A DNA stretch of 20,960 nt from a virus. The notes below the pieces were generated by a model. It was given only the letters and a program-made list of their open reading frames with translations, made no database searches and had not been told where the DNA came from. Numbering within the stretch: position 1 is the first letter of the stretch; the number at the start of each line of letters is the position of its first letter. Below are positions 1 through 7,800 of this stretch, piece after piece. The stretch is from the IMG/VR virus record IMGVR_UViG_3300022926_000150, positions 1 through 20,960 of that record. One strand, written 5' to 3'. The translations under genes were made by a program, and so were the position numbers.

Positions 1-582
1 AAATCGAACACGCATATCAAAGTCAAGCGTATAAATTAAAGTTCTTCGAGTCTCAAAAGATCCTTCGTACTCATCCGAAAAAGAAACACCAGTCAAAACA
101 ATCGGCACATCGGTTGAGGTGTCCGGTCCTTCCATGTTCTTTATCGCAATGGTGTATTCGGGTGTGAAAGAGGGAAGAATTTGTTCAAAGATCTGTAGAG
201 CGTCGTCTTGGTTTGTTGCAAGGATATTCAACTGTATTCCCAATTTATAGGGAACACTTTGCATTACGGTATTCTTTTTGACGCTGCTTCCATCAATCGG
301 AAAGAATCTCTTATTCATTCGATTGAGTTTTGCGGTCGTATCATAGGAGATCGAAGTAATCTCAAACGCCATTCTTGGAAGTTTAATTGCAATACTTCTC
401 TTTTCGGCTTGATCTCTTTCGGCATTAATGCGAGCAAGGAACTTTGCCTTTGGTCCATACGACAAAGGAACTCTTTCCATACTACCACCCTGTCGAACAA
501 TCTTAATATTGTTGAAGATCGTTCCGAAGACGGCAACCGCCTTCTTCATGGTCTGATTGTAAAAGTATTGTCCGTTGAGCAT
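1..582 (-). CDS. 15: Tail completion / sheath stabiliser gp15, 5' part (partial)
   Basis: This frame is open from an ATG at 582-580 to the left edge, giving 194 residues without a stop; the C-terminus lies outside the window. It begins MLNGQYFYNQTMKKAVAVFG, the typical start of T4-like marine gp15 proteins, followed by 'IFNNIKIVRQ' and 'VPLSYGPKAKFLARI'. T4 gp15 is about 270 residues. In T4, gp15 forms a hexameric ring that caps the finished tail tube and sheath and is the docking surface for the head through gp13/gp14. It lies directly after gp14 (one base between the TAA and this ATG), in the T4 order 13-14-15. I see no Shine-Dalgarno sequence, so translation is probably coupled to gp14. 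The family call rests on the N-terminal pattern and gene order, and I am fairly sure of it. Confidence 0.87.
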   Translation of the reverse strand, partial: MLNGQYFYNQTMKKAVAVFGTIFNNIKIVRQGGSMERVPLSYGPKAKFLARINAERDQAEKRSIAIKLPRMAFEITSISYDTTAKLNRMNKRFFPIDGSSVKKNTVMQSVPYKLGIQLNILATNQDDALQIFEQILPSFTPEYTIAIKNMEGPDTSTDVPIVLTGVSFSDEYEGSFETRRTLIYTLDFDMRVRF

Positions 583-583
583 C

Positions 584-1531
584 TTAAGTCGTTATGTTGA
601 TTTCGCCGAAGGGATTGGTTTCCGTAAAATCAATAAAATTGTTTCCAATCGTTTCAAAGTCTACGTTCTGTGCGTCGGAATCGTTATCATCAATTGTAGT
701 GAATCCATCAATTGAGGTGATTGCATAAGAGGCGCCTGACTCTGCTCCCACAAGATTTCCAACACTTCCGCTGGTTATTGAGAACTGAGTTGTGCTTCGT
801 TCCGGTGAGTCAAAGGATGTGGTAATGCTCGAAACAACAACATAACCCGATCCATCTGCCGGAGAATCACTGTCTGCCGCAACTTCGGCTGTGATAACTG
901 TTTGTGGACTCTTATCTCCAAGACCCTGAGTAACATCTTCTCCAATGTTGTACGTACCCGATCCAGCACCCAAGGTGAGCTTCGTTCTTGTTGCAAACTC
1001 AGTTTCAAACTTATCAATCGCATCGACACCTGTGTCAATTGCCTGATTGTTGTACTCAAAGAGTTCACATGTAAGTTTAAATGTCGGAAGATTTTGTAAT
1101 TGATAGAACGGTGTTTCGTCTTCAACAAAGGTGATCTCAAAGAGACCATTCGCAGTTGGAAAGTAGATAAGATCTCCCTCTTTGGGGCGAAGTGCGGAGG
1201 AATCGTCGGTTTGAAATCTTCCAATGAGATCCTGCCAACGTCGATCCGAAACAATGAGATTCATTTGATCTCGTACTTCGACACCAAACTTACTTAAGAG
1301 ATCACCATCGCCCGCAAATCCATCAATATTCTCAACATACGCTTCAATCATATAGGAGTCACCAAACTCCGACAATGCATCCTCATTGAAGATTGCGTTT
1401 GTGTTGACTATCTTACGAGGAATATAGTATACGTCATGTCCATAGATTCTCAAAGACTCTATGATAATATCTTCATAGAGACGCTTTTCGGCTGTGGTAC
1501 CGTGACTAAAATATACGTTACGAGGAGACAT
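584..1531 (-). CDS. 14: Neck protein gp14
   Basis: A 315-residue protein of the T4 gp14 neck family (T4 gp14 is about 256 residues). The N-terminal 'YFSHGTTAEKRLYEDIIIES' followed by 'YGHDVYYIPR' is the family signature, and the C-terminus has the usual acidic 'FIDFTETNPFGE' ending. Between about residues 190 and 270 there is a Gly/Ser/Thr-rich stretch ('GAGSGTYNIGEDV', 'SDSPADGSGYVV') that looks like a beta-rich insertion and makes the protein longer than T4 gp14. gp14 works with gp13 to seal the portal after DNA packaging and to receive the tail. The start overlaps nothing: the gp13 stop TAA is followed by one T and this ATG (TAATATG), with AGGAT just upstream as a modest ribosome-binding site. 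Two Asp-Ser-Pro tripeptides occur in the insertion. Confidence 0.88.
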   Translation of the reverse strand: MSPRNVYFSHGTTAEKRLYEDIIIESLRIYGHDVYYIPRKIVNTNAIFNEDALSEFGDSYMIEAYVENIDGFAGDGDLLSKFGVEVRDQMNLIVSDRRWQDLIGRFQTDDSSALRPKEGDLIYFPTANGLFEITFVEDETPFYQLQNLPTFKLTCELFEYNNQAIDTGVDAIDKFETEFATRTKLTLGAGSGTYNIGEDVTQGLGDKSPQTVITAEVAADSDSPADGSGYVVVSSITTSFDSPERSTTQFSITSGSVGNLVGAESGASYAITSIDGFTTIDDNDSDAQNVDFETIGNNFIDFTETNPFGEINITT

Positions 1532-1532
1532 A

Positions 1533-2291
1533 TTATCCTACAAAGAAGTGTGGAGGAGCTTCGTATCTTAACTGCATCTGTTCCTCGATTTTTTCGATCT
1601 CGGTATTTGCGTCGTCAAAGATTTGTCTTCCATTGAAAGTCACTCCGCCCGGAAGTTGCATACCTTCGAACTTAATGAGATTGAGTCCCCACTGTTTCTT
1701 AAAGAGAACGGTTGTGTACTTTTTGAGAAACATGTCATTCCACACATCGGTGTATGTATCGGGGTCGATAGCTTCGTATCCATCAAAAATCACATATTGT
1801 CCAACATCCAAATCCTTCAAAACATTGGCATGGAAATTTACACGATTCTTATGACGAGAATACTCGATCATCTCATACATTCCATTGATATTACGATCCA
1901 CAAGAGACATATATTGTTTTGTCATCTCATAGTTCAAAATTCCACCATAGGGTCCACCAAGATCGAAGATGTCGTTAAAGTGAATTTGATAATCTACCGA
2001 GAAAATGCTTGTCGATGATTGAGAAGTTGTGATCGTAAAGACATTATTGATCGTAAAGATATTGGATGAGTTTGGTATTTCGATATAACCATTATCTTTA
2101 TCGGTCTGTGTGAGAACATGTTTTCGCAAGTTACGTACAACCGCATCACTGTGATACTCTTGGTAAAATTGAAGTGATTCATCGACTCGATCTTCGAGCT
2201 GATCATCATCCACATTGATCTCAATCACGGGATGACCTAACGCCCTAAGACAATAGTCAATGTGTTGTTGTCGTGTTGCTGGTGTTGCCAT
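1533..2291 (-). CDS. 13: Neck protein gp13
   Basis: A 252-residue protein of the T4 gp13 head-completion family (T4 gp13 is about 309 residues). The start MATPATRQQHIDYCLRALG, then 'PVIEINVDDDQLEDRVDE' and 'FYQEYHSDAV', is the conserved N-terminal block of marine T4-like gp13. Later landmarks are 'FNDIFDLGGPYGGILNYEMTKQYMSL' (split, about residues 105-132) and 'WGLNLIKFEGMQLPGGVTFNG' near residues 201-221. With gp14 it closes the filled capsid and forms the neck. A perfect TATAAATA sits six bases before the ATG, so this gene probably begins its own late transcript that covers 13-14-15. Arginine codons are mostly CGA, as in other core genes here. The call is secure from sequence pattern and the 13-14-15 order. 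Confidence 0.9.
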   Translation of the reverse strand: MATPATRQQHIDYCLRALGHPVIEINVDDDQLEDRVDESLQFYQEYHSDAVVRNLRKHVLTQTDKDNGYIEIPNSSNIFTINNVFTITTSQSSTSIFSVDYQIHFNDIFDLGGPYGGILNYEMTKQYMSLVDRNINGMYEMIEYSRHKNRVNFHANVLKDLDVGQYVIFDGYEAIDPDTYTDVWNDMFLKKYTTVLFKKQWGLNLIKFEGMQLPGGVTFNGRQIFDDANTEIEKIEEQMQLRYEAPPHFFVG

Positions 2292-2297
2292 ATTCTC

Positions 2298-2305
2298 TAT
2301 TTATA
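2298..2305 (-). promoter_or_regulatory. T4-type late promoter element for gp13-gp14-gp15
   Basis: Minus-strand TATAAATA, the consensus -10 element read by the T4 late sigma gp55, ends six bases before the gp13 ATG. No Shine-Dalgarno sequence is visible apart from a weak GAGA. In T4, late transcription starts about 5-7 bases after this element, which would place the mRNA 5' end at or next to the start codon. Confidence 0.72.
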
Positions 2306-2308
2306 CTA

Positions 2309-2704
2309 TTATGAACTACTAAACTCTCCCTTGAGATTTTTTCGAAATATCCCCCTAAAGATACGAGACATAGTTTCAGGTAATCCTCTTCGTAGATTTG
2401 AAGGTGCTTCAGGAACTCCAGCATAAATCGACGCTGTATTGGTATATGAAGAATTTCCAAATTCATTATACGCATAGACGCGATAATAGTATGTTTGACC
2501 AAGAGTGATATCAGTATCAGTGTAGTAGTTGATGTTTTCACCGACCGTTGCTATTTGATTGAAGGTCGTATTATCAGTTCCTCTCTCAATAACAAAACCA
2601 TCCTCGTTGTCCGAGTTATCGTTCCATGTTAGATTGATCTCTTGGGTGTAGGCGATTGACGCAAACATCAGAGAAAATAATATAGTGAGTTTTCTCATAT
2701 TCAT
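2309..2704 (-). CDS. Secreted fibronectin type III protein with cationic tail
   Basis: A 131-residue protein with three parts. Residues 1-18 look like a signal peptide: a short MNMRK head, a hydrophobic core 'LTILFSLMF', and a likely signal peptidase I site after 'ASIA'. There is no lipobox cysteine. Residues about 22-98 form one fibronectin type III domain ('INLTWNDNSDNEDGFVIERG', 'YYYRVYAYNEFGNSSYTN'). Residues about 103-131 are a basic, possibly amphipathic tail containing 'RRGLPETMSRIFRGIFRKNL'. It lies between the adhesin cassette and gp13, where T4 carries other late genes such as wac. Virion proteins do not normally need a signal peptide, so an envelope or periplasmic role late in infection is possible, but the function is unknown. 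The start may be either of two ATGs two codons apart. No clear ribosome-binding site is visible. Confidence 0.8.
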   Translation of the reverse strand: MNMRKLTILFSLMFASIAYTQEINLTWNDNSDNEDGFVIERGTDNTTFNQIATVGENINYYTDTDITLGQTYYYRVYAYNEFGNSSYTNTASIYAGVPEAPSNLRRGLPETMSRIFRGIFRKNLKGEFSSS

Positions 2705-2710
2705 TTTTAA

Positions 2711-2749
2711 TATTATAACAAAACATCTGAGTCGAGACTCGCATCAGAT
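2711..2749 (-). terminator. Hairpin followed by T-rich tract, terminator-like
   Basis: On the minus strand ATCTGA (2749-2744) pairs with TCAGAT (2730-2725), and the enclosed segment contains GAGTC/GACTC, which can extend the stem. It is followed by GTTTTGTTATAATATT. This resembles a rho-independent terminator between the adhesin gene and the FN3 gene. The T tract is interrupted and the inner loop is very tight, so efficiency is uncertain. Confidence 0.38.
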
Positions 2750-2799
2750 ACAGATGATACGTCAAATCCAGCTCCTATAAGTTGTTTTAAAAGAAACAT
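2713..2799 (-). CDS. Possible 28-residue late peptide gene
   Basis: A very short reading frame encodes MFLLKQLIGAGFDVSSVSDA plus eight more residues ending DVLL. It has a short hydrophobic N-terminus and an acidic, serine-rich C-terminus. I do not recognise the peptide. The reason to list it is its upstream context: AATAAATA, one base from the TATAAATA late element, ends six bases before the ATG. That is the same spacing seen for gp13, gp8 and the 119-residue protein. Against it, the frame is short, its 3' half overlaps a terminator-like hairpin (2725-2749), and there is no ribosome-binding site. It could instead be the remnant of a gene replaced by the adhesin cassette. Confidence 0.35.
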   Translation of the reverse strand: MFLLKQLIGAGFDVSSVSDASLDSDVLL

Positions 2800-2805
2800 T
2801 GAATT

Positions 2806-2813
2806 TATTTATT
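2806..2813 (-). promoter_or_regulatory. Late-promoter-like element (one mismatch)
   Basis: Minus-strand AATAAATA differs from TATAAATA at the first base and ends six bases before the ATG of the 28-codon frame. It lies in the 176-base gap between the adhesin gene (ending 2881) and the FN3 gene (starting 2704). The FN3 gene itself is preceded only by TATAATAT, five bases before its ATG, which is a weaker match, so this element could also drive FN3. Confidence 0.4.
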
Positions 2814-2880
2814 CTTCTCCCGTGACTTCTAAATCTTCGTACCAAGAATTCGTTGCTGACTGCTAAGAGTATTTTCATAG

Positions 2881-4212
2881 TTATTTCAACGCCACTGCAA
2901 TCATAGAGTTGCCAGTTGTGTATGAAGGGGTTACCGTTCTTGTTTTGCTTCCAGAAGTGGCTTCTAGTTTTTCATTTATAGAAACAGTTGCGACGGTCCC
3001 CGGATATGCAGTATCAATCAACTCTGTACCATCGGACCAAGTATGCGTTATATCCGACTTGGTATTTCCAGATATTGTAACGATCATCGTGTCTGCGGTT
3101 GTTGTCGTAACATTGACAGACCACGGCGTGGCATAACCAACTGCGGAAGTCCCGTAGGCATCAACTGGTGAGCCACTTGTCACGCAACCAGAATAAGCTC
3201 CGACCCAGATATAGTAACTTTCACCACTATCTGGATAAAACGAAGACCAGAGTTCCGTTGTGGCTGACGCTGATGAAGAAGCACGTTTCCAGTAAGCCGC
3301 TACAGTTGATTGGAATGCGGCTGTTCCATCTTGATCGGCTATCTTTGTCCAACCAGCTGGAGGAGAAGTAGTTGGATTACTTATACTGTCAGATGTGGAA
3401 AGCAACAACAGAATGTCGTTGGTAGAAACCGCTGGTATATTGACAGTTATATCGGTTGGAGCAGAATAATCAACACCAGGCGTTTCGGCAGAATCCTCAA
3501 GTGTGATGCTAGTAGGTCCGCCACCTGAAAGGTCAGAATAAGATCTAGCTATTGAAGAGTTGTCCCCGAACCAAAGAATTTCGTCAGCGGTTAGCAGGTC
3601 GCTAAAGAAATACATGAAGTCTATATCACCGCCATCGCCGCTGTCGCCGCCAATCTTAGCTACACTAGTGTTCCAGACAGGCGTAAATGCTGCGGAAGTT
3701 GCTGACAAATTTTCGTTTAAAACCTTAACCGTAAATTTATTAGTAGAGCTGTTATACTCCATATAGACCGTCACCCATTGTCCAGCGTAGGAAAGGGAAG
3801 TATTCACGGTGACTGCCGTGCCTCCTCCCATTCTACCAACATGACCGTTCCCGCTCGTGAAGGTAATGTATTCCCGCGTGCCGCCACCTGTATAAGGTCC
3901 TCTATTGATGCCCGCATCTTTGTATCTAACAACCATGCTCCAGTCTTGCTCTGAACTAGCCCACGCAGCGGAGAGGCCTGTTGATGATAAGTAATCCGAA
4001 CTAGTTGTTCCATTGTAGTAGTTTGGCGTTCCAGTGGTCCATGAGCTTGTCCCATTCTCTGTTAGATTATATGGACCAGCCGTATGCAAATCGTTTTGAC
4101 CTGATCCACTAGCGTCATCAAAATCATACGCAGCAACCAAATTAGCAGTTCCTGGGCTGGTTTCAGAACCGCCACCCGAAGCGGGTTTTAAACTGGACTT
4201 CCAACGCAGCAT
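2881..4212 (-). CDS. LamG-type adhesin / fibre-tip protein
   Basis: A 443-residue protein with two domains. Residues about 25-225 resemble a concanavalin A-like/LamG jelly roll: 'LVAAYDFDDASGSGQNDLH' near the start, 'DWSMVVRYKD', 'QWVTVYMEYNSSTNKFTVKV', and the ending 'DIDFMYFFSDLLTADEI', which is typical of these modules. A Ser/Gly linker leads to a second beta-rich domain at about residues 232-443 with 'DILLLLSTSD', 'PPAGWTKIADQDG' and 'YYIWVGAYSGC', a module often found in phage and environmental surface proteins. The likely role is glycan or receptor binding at the fibre end, by inference from the LamG-like fold and its position directly downstream of the long fibre. Its ATG overlaps the stop of the preceding gene by one base (TAATG), so the two are probably translated together. 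Confidence 0.72.
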   Translation of the reverse strand: MLRWKSSLKPASGGGSETSPGTANLVAAYDFDDASGSGQNDLHTAGPYNLTENGTSSWTTGTPNYYNGTTSSDYLSSTGLSAAWASSEQDWSMVVRYKDAGINRGPYTGGGTREYITFTSGNGHVGRMGGGTAVTVNTSLSYAGQWVTVYMEYNSSTNKFTVKVLNENLSATSAAFTPVWNTSVAKIGGDSGDGGDIDFMYFFSDLLTADEILWFGDNSSIARSYSDLSGGGPTSITLEDSAETPGVDYSAPTDITVNIPAVSTNDILLLLSTSDSISNPTTSPPAGWTKIADQDGTAAFQSTVAAYWKRASSSASATTELWSSFYPDSGESYYIWVGAYSGCVTSGSPVDAYGTSAVGYATPWSVNVTTTTADTMIVTISGNTKSDITHTWSDGTELIDTAYPGTVATVSINEKLEATSGSKTRTVTPSYTTGNSMIAVALK

Positions 4213-4892
4213 TACAGCAATTCAAACTCGCTTTGAAATGTAACAGTAAGATCGCCAGCCTCCACTTTAGCTAAAGCATTAGACTCTGCATCAAAACAGT
4301 TTTTAATATGAGTGCTAACCAAAGCGACCATTTCGTTCCACTCATCTAGTGAGTTTTGTCGGAACGCTTTCTGCCAAACCTCCTCTGTGAATTGGATTTC
4401 GTTGCCATCCTCGTCGAAGTCAGTCCAAGTGATTTGCACCTTCTTATCCATCTTCCAATTAGAATAGGCTACAGACATAGGATTGGCTATCAACATTGTT
4501 AAGACCGAGGTCATTTTCTGCTGGCTGTTGCTATCTGTAGCTATACGCCACAAATCGCCGCTTGCATCAGTCCACTCAACGCCACCTTGCTCCTTGTCCC
4601 AACGGTCAGATGTGATTTGGTTCTTAAGCCTGCTCTTGGCAGCCTCCTCGCTAAAATCTACAACCTCCCAAGCTTGAACCCATCCATCAGCTCTTTGTTC
4701 AAATACTGGATTTAGGTTTTGAAGAGTAGCATTGTAAACTGGCTCAGGATCTATGGTGTAAGTATAGCAATCAAAATCTGCAAGCACTGCAGCATTTAAT
4801 TCGCTCGGAAAACTTACATTTGGATTGTCCCGTTTTAACCGAGACTCGCTATATTTCCTTGGTACTCCGTCTGTAATTTTTAGTATGTTCAT
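4212..4892 (-). CDS. DUF4376-like tail-fibre-associated protein
   Basis: A 226-residue, tryptophan-rich acidic protein. The central block (about residues 91-130: 'RLKNQITSDRWDKEQGGVEW', then 'TDASGDLWRIATDSNSQQKM') resembles the DUF4376 module found in tail-fibre-associated and fibre-assembly proteins of many phages. The N-terminal 'MNILKITDGVPRKYSESRLK' with 'YTIDPEPVYNATLQNLNP' also resembles proteins encoded next to fibres. It may be a fibre assembly chaperone or a small fibre component; I cannot decide which. Its start overlaps the long fibre's stop by four bases (ATGA) and its stop overlaps the adhesin's start by one, so the three form one translational unit. Its arginine codons (two AGG, two CGG, two CGT, one AGA, one CGA) differ from gp15, where 12 arginines include no CGG or AGG. 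Confidence 0.68.
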   Translation of the reverse strand: MNILKITDGVPRKYSESRLKRDNPNVSFPSELNAAVLADFDCYTYTIDPEPVYNATLQNLNPVFEQRADGWVQAWEVVDFSEEAAKSRLKNQITSDRWDKEQGGVEWTDASGDLWRIATDSNSQQKMTSVLTMLIANPMSVAYSNWKMDKKVQITWTDFDEDGNEIQFTEEVWQKAFRQNSLDEWNEMVALVSTHIKNCFDAESNALAKVEAGDLTVTFQSEFELL

Positions 4893-7800
4893 GATGATAC
4901 TCCTGATGACATTCCGTACAGTGTGCTATTGACCTTCCAGATCAGTATGATTGTTTCGTTGGTGGTGTCTAATGTTGGAGCCGATCCACCGACCCATTCC
5001 ATCGTAGGCCAAGTGGCAGTGTATGCAGTTCCATCGTCTATGTGAAGCGTTATAGACTCGCCGTTAGCAAGAGAATCAGTAAATGTAACATTGCCCGAAA
5101 ACGTCAGCCTCTGGATTGTTCCGTTAGCTGGGTCCAATGCCGTCGAACCAGTAACGCCGGTCGTATTAACGGCCAGTTCTACAATCTCGCCATTGATTTT
5201 CAACGAACCATTAATATCCAAAGTGTTGACTGGCGACGAAGTCCCAATGCCTAAATTGCCAATAAAATAACCTCCACCAGTGGCGTTGATTGCCGCAACT
5301 TCACCACCACTATTCTCAAACTTAATAAAGTCGTTAGTTGTGGTTCCGCCTCCATTGCGTAAAAACGTCATCGTGGGACAAAGCGAGCTGTCCTCGTCGT
5401 TGACTACAATGCTTCCTGTACCGCCACCATTAACACGGAACTCACCTGACACATCAAGAGTATGACTTGGCGACGCAGTGCCTATGCCTACCCTGCCATT
5501 ACCCCTAACCAGCATAACTGGTGTAGCGGATTGAGTGCGAGCAACTAAAAGATCTCCACCCGTAACAGTAGCAGAGTTGGCATATAGGTCCAACAGGGCT
5601 GTGCCACCAGCGCCAAAATCTGACTCAAAATTACCACCACCCGCATTGGATTCAATTCTAAGACCAAACTCAGTATTAGACTGCCCATCGTAATTGATGT
5701 ACGCCCCAGAAGAAGTAGTGTTTTCAACATGAAGAGTATTTGATGGCGACGTAGTGCCAATGCCTACCTTGCCGTCATGGGAAATGAGCATTCTGCTTGT
5801 AGCATTTGCCGCAGAAGCTGTTTTTGTAAAAAACTCTAAGCTGCCACGGTATTGGCCCGACTCACTGAACCCTCGTGCCATTATCCCAGAAGCACCTACA
5901 AAATTTGATCCGTCATACGGGGGAGCGGATAAGTCTCCAACAGCATTTGGAGAGTGTCCTATAACCGTAAGCACACCTCCTGACGTATTGGTTCCAGCAA
6001 CATTTCCACCAGCACCATAAAATTGTTGAGGAGAATTGTTTCCGTCTATACCTATGTTTCCATCTGATATTGATAACTTAGCTCCGGGTGACGTAGTACC
6101 AATGCCTACTTTCTCGTTACCTATGTCCACCGTCATAGTTGTGTCAGTGGAATTCATCTTAGCAAAATTTAACTTTGTACCCGTGCCACCAGTTGAACTA
6201 TTACTAGATTGAATATAAAAATCATTTCCTGATCCAACAGCCCTTAATCTTGGGCCAGTTGCTGCATCAACTCCAAGAATTGTGCTACCCACAACGTGTA
6301 AATCTGCATCAGGCGACGTAGTGCCAATGCCTACGTTGCCGCTGCTGTCGATACGCATACGTTCTGCGCCGCTTGTAAAAACTGAAACATTATTTGCGCC
6401 GCTTTGGTACAGCCACAGATCACCAGTGGTACGCTTTGAAACAATCGTGGATGATGTCGTGTTATTTGCATTGTAAAGATTAATGTCTGTATTGTAACTT
6501 GTGTTAGTTTGTTGCAGATACAAAAGCGTATGAGTAGCTGCCGAATTATTCACATGCAATTTAGCGGAAGGCCCCGTAGTGCCGATGCCCACGTTGCCAT
6601 CGTTGTCAAGGTGCATTACAGTCGCAAGGCCACCACGAGTCGTCCCCGTCTGTAACTGTATGTCATAACCAGACAACCGACCAAAAGCAGGACCGTCACC
6701 TCCAAGCGTAGTAAAGGCGGCTTCGGCGTAGTTGTCGGTACCCGAATCAATGACGCTAAACGCACGATTCTGTGAAACGACCTGTAAGTTTGCTGCAGGC
6801 GTCGTAGTGCCTATGCCCACGTTGCCATCGTTTTCGATGAACATTAATGGGTCTGTTCCATTGTGGAATGTTACACCTTGACCCGCGTCGGTAGGTGTAT
6901 AGATGAACATTCCGTCAGGTACTGTGCTAGCCTCTCCTATCTCAATCACCCCTTCACCTGAATTATTGATACCTATGAGATTCAGTGTGTTTCCTGATAC
7001 CCGTTTACTTAATAACGCTGTATTGTTATCAAGCATTATGTTTCCAGAAACATGTAACTTTTCTGCAGGCGACGCAGTGCCTATGCCGACGTCGCCGCCG
7101 TCGGGTTGCAGAACTAGATCTAGTGCAGAGGATTCAGCGTTGTTCGTAGACTGAATAGTAGCATATTGACCAACTCCAGTTTCATAATACGCACCAAGCA
7201 CCAAGCGCTGGTCGATGTTGTCTATGCCAATCTCTGTGCGATTCCCGCTAGAATCTCCAAAAACAGACAGCTTGTGAGCAGGCGACGTAGTGCCAATGCC
7301 AACACGATCAGCAGATACATCTACAAAGAGTGTGTCCGTATCAAACGCCGCATCGCCACTAATATCTAATGTTCCAGCGATTAGTCCAGCGTTGGTGTAA
7401 GTAATATTTCCGGTCGAATCTGCGGTTGCGGTAGTCGTTCCAAGAGCGAACTTATCCGCAGACTCATCCCAAATAAACAATGCATTATCGCCGGTCGATC
7501 CTCTTTCAATGATAATACCAGAATCGTTTGCATTGCTCGTAACACCCGAATTCAACTCAAAAAGATTATCCGTAACAACTGAATTAGTTGCATTGAGTGT
7601 TGTGGTTGTTCCGTTGACCGTAAGGTTTCCACCTATCGTAACTGTTGTTCCGTCATCAGTGATTACACTGTCGGTTACTGTATTGGAATCACTCCATTTT
7701 GTAATGTAATTCGTTGTACCGGATCCATCAACCAATGTTGATCCCCAAACCCGTGGATCAATCTCATCTGTGACAATACTTGTTCCATTATATACTAAGA

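Noticed and set aside
208-600. Plus-strand frame of 130 codons opposite gp15
   Set aside because: It lies wholly over the well-supported gp15 frame and a few bases of gp14, has no recognisable domain and has no promoter or ribosome-binding site. The same holds for other plus-strand frames such as 1623-2018, 9086-9502 and 14737-15075.
2710-2717. TATAATAT before the FN3 gene as a host-type -10 box
   Set aside because: No -35 box lies at 16-18 bases; the nearest TTGACG is more than 40 bases away. It also differs from the late octamer at three positions, so I left it unannotated.
4889-5150. C-terminal S74 self-cleaving chaperone expected on a VGIGTTSP fibre
   Set aside because: The last 80 residues form a short beta domain without the catalytic serine/lysine region or helical tail of S74 chaperones, so I do not call it.
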